DNA of 60,000 nucleotides from Liolophura sinensis (lineage: Eukaryota; Mollusca; Polyplacophora; Chitonida; Chitonidae), in the NCBI RefSeq assembly GCF_032854445.1, contig NC_088299.1, forward strand, positions 11,837,608-11,897,607, written 5' to 3'. The notes beneath the pieces were generated by a model. The model made no database searches and was not told the DNA's origin. It was given only the letters and a program-made list of their open reading frames with translations. Positions within the stretch are counted from its first letter, which is position 1, and every line of letters begins with the position of its first letter. The position numbers were made by a program, and so were the translations under genes. Shown here one piece after another: positions 53,491 through 60,000 of the stretch.

Positions 53491-55120
53491 AGTACTAAGT
53501 GCCTTATTCCACTCTACAAAACTCTGCCGGGGTTGTTCAGTTAGGTAAAGTACCTATCCGGCTGGAATGATAAATGATATGAAGGAGTGCCAACCATGAA
53601 AACACCACGCAGTAGGCCTGAGGAGTCCAACGTGAACAGGTTTATCAACAACAATCAACTATACATACGCCACATGTTGAATGTGTGCGTTAATAAAAAC
53701 TCTTTGATAAAAGAGTGCCTACATGTTTCGGCACATTGGTATAGTACAGTTGGGCCTCATCGCCAGACGGTGTTATACTGACATCAGTTTCATGTTGTTG
53801 TTGCATCGCCGTGCATCACAAAATCTACCACCTCCGTTCTAGAAATTAAATCATTCAATGGTTTACATTAAAGAGTATCAAATTCACGAAAAGGATGCAA
53901 AAATCAAATGAAATAAAACCTAGTCATAATCTGTTGGCATTGACCTTTGACATGAACGATGTTATTATGTTCAATAATCTATTTGGTGTTCTCTAGCTTG
54001 AAAGATGATATCATTTGGCGACATGGGCTTTTTCGCTTCTCCATCGAAGCAAACGCAACAGTACATGTCAAACTGTGACGAAAAACCAGTGACGTCATGG
54101 GACTAACATCATCCAGTCGCAGAGTACGTATGTGCGCATTCGAACATCCCTCGAAGTGTTTTCCTTAATGTTGGATTTTACAATGTCGTAAAAACAACTC
54201 GCTTTTCTTGTGAAGGTTACACATTAAAATGGAAAGCCGTAATAAATATTACCTTATATATCCTTTACTTATATGACGACACTCATGGCGGAGGAAATTG
54301 GACCGCTCTTCTTGAAGAACCTCACAGACAGATTAAATAAATTAGCGAGAGTTGATGTCTGCAACATCAGTAATTGTTCCGGAACCGACAACCTGCGACA
54401 AATTCATTTGAAGAATACTTATAAATACTTAAAATTCTTGAATTCACGTTGTCTAATTCCGTACAGTTGTTCGGGCCGTTATCCATGGTTAGAAAAATTA
54501 ATATTTAGCTCTATACAGGTGTTTACGCAATCTTCCATCTCAACATACATGAAGTGGGTTTATGGTGTCGTTATGGTCATCTGTTAAGAGAAGCAAAAGG
54601 AACAATGCAGGTCACCGGAAGTGAATGTCACGAGGTCAAAGGAAGAGACCGTCAAGTTTATGACATATCGCAACATATCGGCATATCCACAAGCACCAAT
54701 CATCAATCATATTATCGGAGATAAGTACAAACGTCCGTCAGTCACACAATGTGACCTAAATATACTCGTCTAGATAGCCATGCATTGCAACCAGTACTCA
54801 CTACCTCTGTTTCTCCACAGTGATATCTAGACAGTAGCAGTACAGGCCTGATATTGGTCAAGCTAGGTGCTGATACTACAAGTTACACTTGTCTAGTACG
54901 ACGTCGTGCTTGTCACTCCCAATTACACTAAAAGAATAAGAATATGCCGTGATCTTCACTGCAATTTATTTATAGACGTCACATGTCCTGAATTACTTTA
55001 AATGCTGTCAATACATATCATAGACACTTGAAAACAATGCATAGATCCCAAAGCAGGAATGCAATAAACAAGACTACAATATACAGAGTTAAACCACAGT
55101 AGAAAGTGTCTCTAAAGAAG
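53491..55120. other. Non-coding, nothing recognised
   Basis: A 104-codon open frame at 54273-54587 has no recognisable domain and no supporting context. Nothing else stands out. Confidence 0.45.
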
Positions 55121-55124
55121 CTCT

Positions 55125-55255
55125 CTTAATCATCTTTTAATTATCTATGTGCTGATTGTCCTTCCAGCGATACGCATAATCTATCTTAATCATCTTTTAA
55201 TTATCTATGTTCTTTTAATTATCTATGTGCTTCCAGCGATATGCGTAATCTATTA
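55125..55255. repeat. Partial duplication with TTTTAATTATCTATGTGC
   Basis: CTTAATCATCTTTTAATTATC occurs twice, TTTTAATTATCTATGT three times, and TTCCAGCGATAYGCRTAATC twice. A compound local duplication. Confidence 0.8.
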
Positions 55256-55300
55256 TTCCACATAATAGATATACATGCAAGAATAAATGTCCAGTACAGT

Positions 55301-55619
55301 GAGTGAGTGCTTGGGGTTTAACGTCGTGCTCAACAGTCCTTAGGGTGTATGTAATGCACCTCCTTGTTGCAGGACCACTGACCACTGATTACTACTGAGA
55401 CGCCTTACCGAAGGCAAGTAAGCCAGCCCGCCCGAGCCATTACACTGATACGGGTCAACCAATCGTTGCACTATCCCCTTCATGCTGAACGCACAGCGAG
55501 GAAGTTACAACTTCCTCTTACAAAGTCTCAGCTGTGACTCGACCCAGGATTGATCTTGGATCCTGGATTTACCCCTCCCGAAGCGAACGGTCTGCTAACT
55601 CTAACTGTGCGGGTCTGTT
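55301..55619 (-). mobile_element. SINE B, full length with target-site duplication
   Basis: In reverse orientation to the copy in gene 2 intron 9: GAGTGCTTGGGGTTTAACGT, CACCTCCTTGTTGCAGGACC, CACTGATACGGGTCAACCAA and a tRNA-like head ending CTAACTGTGCGGGTC. CAGTACAGT flanks it at 55292-55300 and 55620-55628. Confidence 0.9.
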
Positions 55620-56332
55620 CAGTACAGTCAAACACCGCAACACCATAAAAACACGACCTGCTTTTCCAATGGAATATCGCTGAGAACGTGGTTCAGTTTA
55701 TTGACTTTAAATATACGATTTTGGCTTATTATAAGATATTATAACTGCGGTGATGGCCAAACAATGAGTATATTTAAACGCTGCATTGTGTTGCAGTTGT
55801 CAAGCGAACTGAAAACCACAGAACAGTATAGGCAACAATGTTTTCCACACCCGTCAAAATACCACTTTGTGTTTATCTAAATGTCAAATCCGATTCGAGG
55901 TTAACGGTTAACATATGGGTGTAATTTGCACACGTATTTACCTCGAAACTTCTGGAATGTTTAATAAAATTTAACCCCACCCCTCCCCCAACCGCCCAGC
56001 GTTGACCTTGATTGCTATCACTAAGCCACAAGTAACGGCACTCCATCAGCAAGTTTTAATATACGGCCTGGAAATTGGACATTAACGATCTTCATGATTT
56101 TCACGAGCAAATTTCATTGATACATTTCACTACCGGTACCAGATTTCAATACAATATTAGTGTGGTAAACTTTATGTCACCTTTCATTAAACATTTACTC
56201 ACGTTTGAAAGCTGATTTTGTCTCATTCTCAACTCCTTGATTTCCACAAATCGATGCTACAATATGGAAGTCACATGGATCAGAAATCAAGTAGGTGTGG
56301 ATGTATATGTCAACTTACCTTTTCAAGAGTCA

Positions 56333-56356
56333 ACACTGTTCATTTGTGAACAGTGT
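56333..56356. repeat. Perfect 10-bp hairpin
   Basis: ACACTGTTCA and TGAACAGTGT around a TTTG loop. Confidence 0.8.
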
Positions 56357-57231
56357 CGAGCTTCAAGGTTAAATCGAAGCGTTTTGGCGGCAGTCTTGGT
56401 GAAATTTTCTACAATTTTGGTGGTGGGAAATTGAAAACTCTACAAATATATACAAGTTAATTTCCTTTGATTTGTAGGAAGCAATTTCATAAAAGAAATG
56501 CAACATTTTGCAAATTTCATTGAATGAACTGTCTTTCACGTCTAAACATGATCATCAAACAAATTTTCGATTACGCGATCCAAATTTGAAATCATGTGCG
56601 TATGGGACACATGAAGTGACATCACATGGGCTCGTTATATGGGTCCAAAATGGATTCGTACTATGTCAAGGTTTGTCAATGTTTCGCGCATGGCAAAAGG
56701 GGTCGTCCTGTTTTAGGATGACAACAGGTCTAGTTGCGTGAAATTACCGGTTTAGGTCATATGTTACAAACTTAGAACAATTATATGTAAAACCTGGAGC
56801 ATAGAGGTCGATATTTAAACATCGGTGACCTTCAAAAACCTTGCAATATAGAAATACAAAAGGGATAAGCACACCCATGTATAAGTATAACAAAGGCAGG
56901 CAGTTACTTAATTTAATTCCGCCTGGCCACGAAGGCCTGCATTTACACGACATGGTTCTTTTTTTTTACAAGTGATTGTTGCGTGAAAAGTGTTCAGTAA
57001 ACTGTCAGTTATAGGTCAGGCTTACATGGTTACCGATGTGAAGATGTATAGACGTCACAAGACAACTTTCAGCTAGTGAAAAGTATATACGTGTATGTCT
57101 AGAGAAAATTACTGCTTACCAAAATAATCCAGTTAACATCGAGCGTTCAAGAGCTTTCTTATGCTATACGAAGGTGCACATTGCTAAAATAATGTAAAAC
57201 ATTGAACTATTCCTAAGAAATGATCCTGAAC

Positions 57232-57325
57232 CTCCAAACAGAGCTGGATTTGAACTCGTGACCAGCCTCAATAGTTTGAGTTTCGGTCAGAAGAGAGCTG
57301 TGGTTTAAACCGTGCAGTCGGCAAG
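57232..57325 (-). repeat. tRNA-like SINE head fragment
   Basis: On the minus strand GTCACGAGTTCAAATCCAGC fits a B box. The rest of a tRNA fold is not present. Confidence 0.35.
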
Positions 57326-57329
57326 GGTC

Positions 57330-59690
57330 CCAATAAAAACATGTCTGCATGTAATTTGCTACTATTAAAGCATTTACATAAAGAGTTAGAATACAGCCCT
57401 AATTGGGGTAAATTGACAAGAGGCCGTATTTCACTGATTACGTGTAACTATTCGGCAATTATGACACTGTTGTCGCTGGTCTGGTTTAACTCTCTGCGCT
57501 GCAAATCTTCATTAATTAATTAGTATAATTTCTACTATATCTTGTATATTCGGGCAGAATGTAGTGTTGTTTGTTTTTGCGTTTAACAGCGTCATGGAAA
57601 ACATTGTGCTTAACAAACATTAGCATTTCGCTTTGACACATTCACTCTACGTCTCTCATATCACTTATCTGGTAAAAGCGACATCCGCGTTTCACCGTTA
57701 GGGAAATTGGAATGTTTATCAGCCCGGTTTTCCCGGGTTTTCCCCAGCGGCTAAAACTGTCAGCAGTCAGATACGCTAGTCTTGTCACACATACTTATCG
57801 GGCGTGCACTGCATGATATTACCAACTTATTTTTCCACAACAGATCATACAAATCTGTTGGTTCATCGATAAACAGCGATTCCCGTCCACTTACCTGAGA
57901 GGAGTAAATATACAGACTAGCAACTAACAAACAGTCACCATCTAAATCAATGTATCCTGAAGCCTTGAACACGAACAATTTCCAGGTGGGCCTACCACAA
58001 GCAGAACGGTCTGTGGTTAGAAGTATATATACATCTGACACCAGGCTCATCTACTTACCTGTATCCCCTTAATGGTTGTTTTCAGTTAGTTTTAGTGTAG
58101 CCCACTGTACAGTTTTTGATACACTACGAGCGAGAAAATGCCCTAGAATAAGACTGATCAACACACTAATAAAAACGAATGGCTCTGAGGACAAATTTTC
58201 CGAAGTCATCGTGACTTGCAAAGTTCCAGTCACACAAATAAGCCGTTTGTTTGCATTTCGTAATGTTTGTAGAACACGCTCACGGGGTCAAATAAACCTG
58301 GACTGCTGCCATGCCGTGATTTTGTTATTTTTTCTCTTTTTCTTTCTTCCTTTTTATCCTTTTTTGTTTATCTATAGTGAAACAAATAACCCAAACAGCT
58401 ATAAACACACAAGGGTCTATAGGCCCAATTGGTTTTTCGGGAGTCTCGCAAATTCACGCAGATGTAGGCGAGAAGAGGTGAGGGCGTGATTTTACGGTAC
58501 ATCAATTATACATCTGTCGACTCACCGAGCGACGCTGGCGCCTGAAATGCTGGTTGGGCATTGGAGATCACGTGCCTTTCTACGTCATCCTAGGATCCAT
58601 GGCTCGTGTATAGATGGGTGCCATCAGCGAATTGGTTTCCCCGAAAATTTGAAGATAATTGTTGATAGAGGAGTATCAGATATTTAATAAGTATTTTCAG
58701 ATTCCTTGAGTGTAAATCTCTACCAATAGTCCAAACATCAAGCACCTGTCTGTATCTGAATTAATCAAAAACATCCAAAGTAAAAATAAACTGTTTACTC
58801 ACGTATAGCTAATGAATATTAAGTTATTCAAAATGGCGTTTCTGTAGAGTTTAAGGCAAAGCAGGTCACCGCTCTTCGCGCGGCACATGAGAAAAAGGAC
58901 GTCATTGCAGTCTAATCGACTGGGTATGGTAAAGATCTTGAATATCAGCTTATGCCTTGGGTGTTCCAGTGTCGAGAACACGTGACCAGCCCACGATAAT
59001 TTTTGCTGTATCCATCTGAATTCCGCTATGCAAAATCAAGTGGTAAGTATGTAAATGTATTGAAATCGCTATGGTTCAGCTTAAGCACGGACTGAGGTGA
59101 TAATAATACCCACGTTTGCCCGTAAATAGCGCACTGCTCAACAATTCGTGACGTGCGACTTGCAGTTGTTTACATAAGACGAAAGTTGTCAGATCACGTG
59201 ACGTAATGCACGAGCCTCGCTTTCGACGTCGTTGTTGTAAAAACGATGACAACCAAGTCTAATGGAGATGTAATCTCAAGGGAGGTAGTAGGTACATTTC
59301 TATTATAGAATGGCTGGTTGGGCTTGTTGCCTCGGAGTTCGCCTTTAAACTATTCATCATACATCTAGGGGTCTAGTCCTATACTCACTATATGGTATCA
59401 GTGTAAATAATCCGATATGTGACAACAGTCTATTTCTTTGTGGCTTGTTTATTTAAACCACAGCGGAAATATAGATAATAAATGACTATGGGCACTGTTT
59501 TATCTCTAGAATAAATGTCTCACATCTAGACAGGAAAACTATATAGAAAGGAAAGGCGTTCTGTAGTCAAAGTCAGCCAAAAGTTTTAGATAATTGGGAA
59601 AAATGACGCTCAGATGTGACAAACACTGAAGAAAGACAGAAATGCATAGGCCTATATCACAGTAAATGATTGACATAAACACCTCGACAT
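57330..59690. other. Non-coding, nothing recognised
   Basis: Open frames on both strands (for example near 58076-58489 and 57760-58050) have no recognisable domain. Confidence 0.45.
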
Positions 59691-59694
59691 AACG

Positions 59695-59800
59695 CCAGCG
59701 CCGTCGAATCCCCAAATGTTCGGGTTTCCGCGGGAGCCGATCACAGGTTCGAATCCAGCTGAAAGCCAGAAGGTTTGTCAGGTGCTTTGCGTTGAAGTGT
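59695..59800 (+). repeat. SINE C head fragment
   Basis: B box CAGGTTCGAATCCAGCTG followed by GTCAGGTGCTTTGCG, as in SINE C at 26.3 kb. Confidence 0.45.
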
Positions 59801-60000
59801 GATTTACTCCACACTTCAAACAGCTTCAAACATCAATCAAATAATTTAATACGTGCAGACAAATGCCCGTAAACTAGTACAGATTTTTTTTCATTCGTCA
59901 GAAGCAATATATCTTTACATACCTCTCCAGATTAACTCGGTCTTATCGCATTAATCGTCCAGGTAAAAATACGGTGTCAGTGAGGATATAGTAACACACC

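Noticed and set aside
54273-54587. 104-codon plus-strand frame
   Set aside because: Starts with a decent ATG context but has no recognisable domain or flanking exons; length is within chance for this much non-coding DNA.
57760-58050. 96-codon minus-strand frame with a good donor after YIYSSQ
   Set aside because: Only one plausible splice site, no domain I recognise, no partner exon found.
58076-58489. 137-codon plus-strand frame, longest in the window
   Set aside because: Low-complexity FLFFFLPFYPFLF segment from a T-rich run, no recognisable domain, no supporting context.

Overview
This window is eukaryotic and animal. Its genes are split by GT-AG introns of about 0.2-7 kb, less than 6% of it is protein coding, and the rest is AT-rich non-coding DNA full of minisatellites and short retroposons. 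I recognise several of the tRNA-derived SINE families (internal pol III boxes, ATTT-type tails) as typical of molluscs. A marine mollusc, perhaps a gastropod, is my best guess; that is an inference, not a proof.

Only two genes can be supported with confidence. Both lie on the minus strand, in tandem head to tail, and both encode 12-TM amino-acid transporters of the SLC7 light-subunit (LAT) family, closest by reading to b(0,+)AT (SLC7A9). Gene 1 runs from its ATG at 7580 leftward off the window edge (12 coding exons, the last partial). Gene 2 runs from 46937 to its stop at 31098 (12 coding exons). Their exons 2-10 have identical lengths and phases, so they arose by duplication. Both keep the extracellular cysteine that links this family to a SLC3-type heavy chain. 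In gene 2 the paired exon comparison exposes one extra base at the exon 10/11 junction. As written, this shifts the frame and removes the last two membrane segments, so gene 2 is either damaged, wrongly assembled here, or spliced unusually.

Layout. 1-7580: gene 1, with a 46-bp minisatellite in intron 8 and a nested inverted repeat in intron 1. 7581-31097: 23.5 kb with no supportable protein gene. It holds a CA tract, a tandem array interrupted by a SINE with clear target-site duplications, tandem arrays of about 79, 21, 20, 53, 44 and 34 bp, a roughly 670-bp foldback element and a recent 171-bp direct duplication. 31098-46937: gene 2, whose introns carry SINEs, a long AT tract, a 44-bp array, a THAP/P2X7-like chimeric fragment and a 72-bp array just inside intron 1. 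46938-60000: no supportable gene; SINEs, a 45-bp array with a perfect CRE octamer in each unit, and short hairpins.

The most interesting points are the single-base frame conflict in gene 2, the THAP/P2X7-like junction with a CRE and TATA box upstream, the foldback element, and an interspersed family that seems to seed minisatellites. I saw no complete autonomous transposon, rRNA, convincing functional tRNA gene or CRISPR array.
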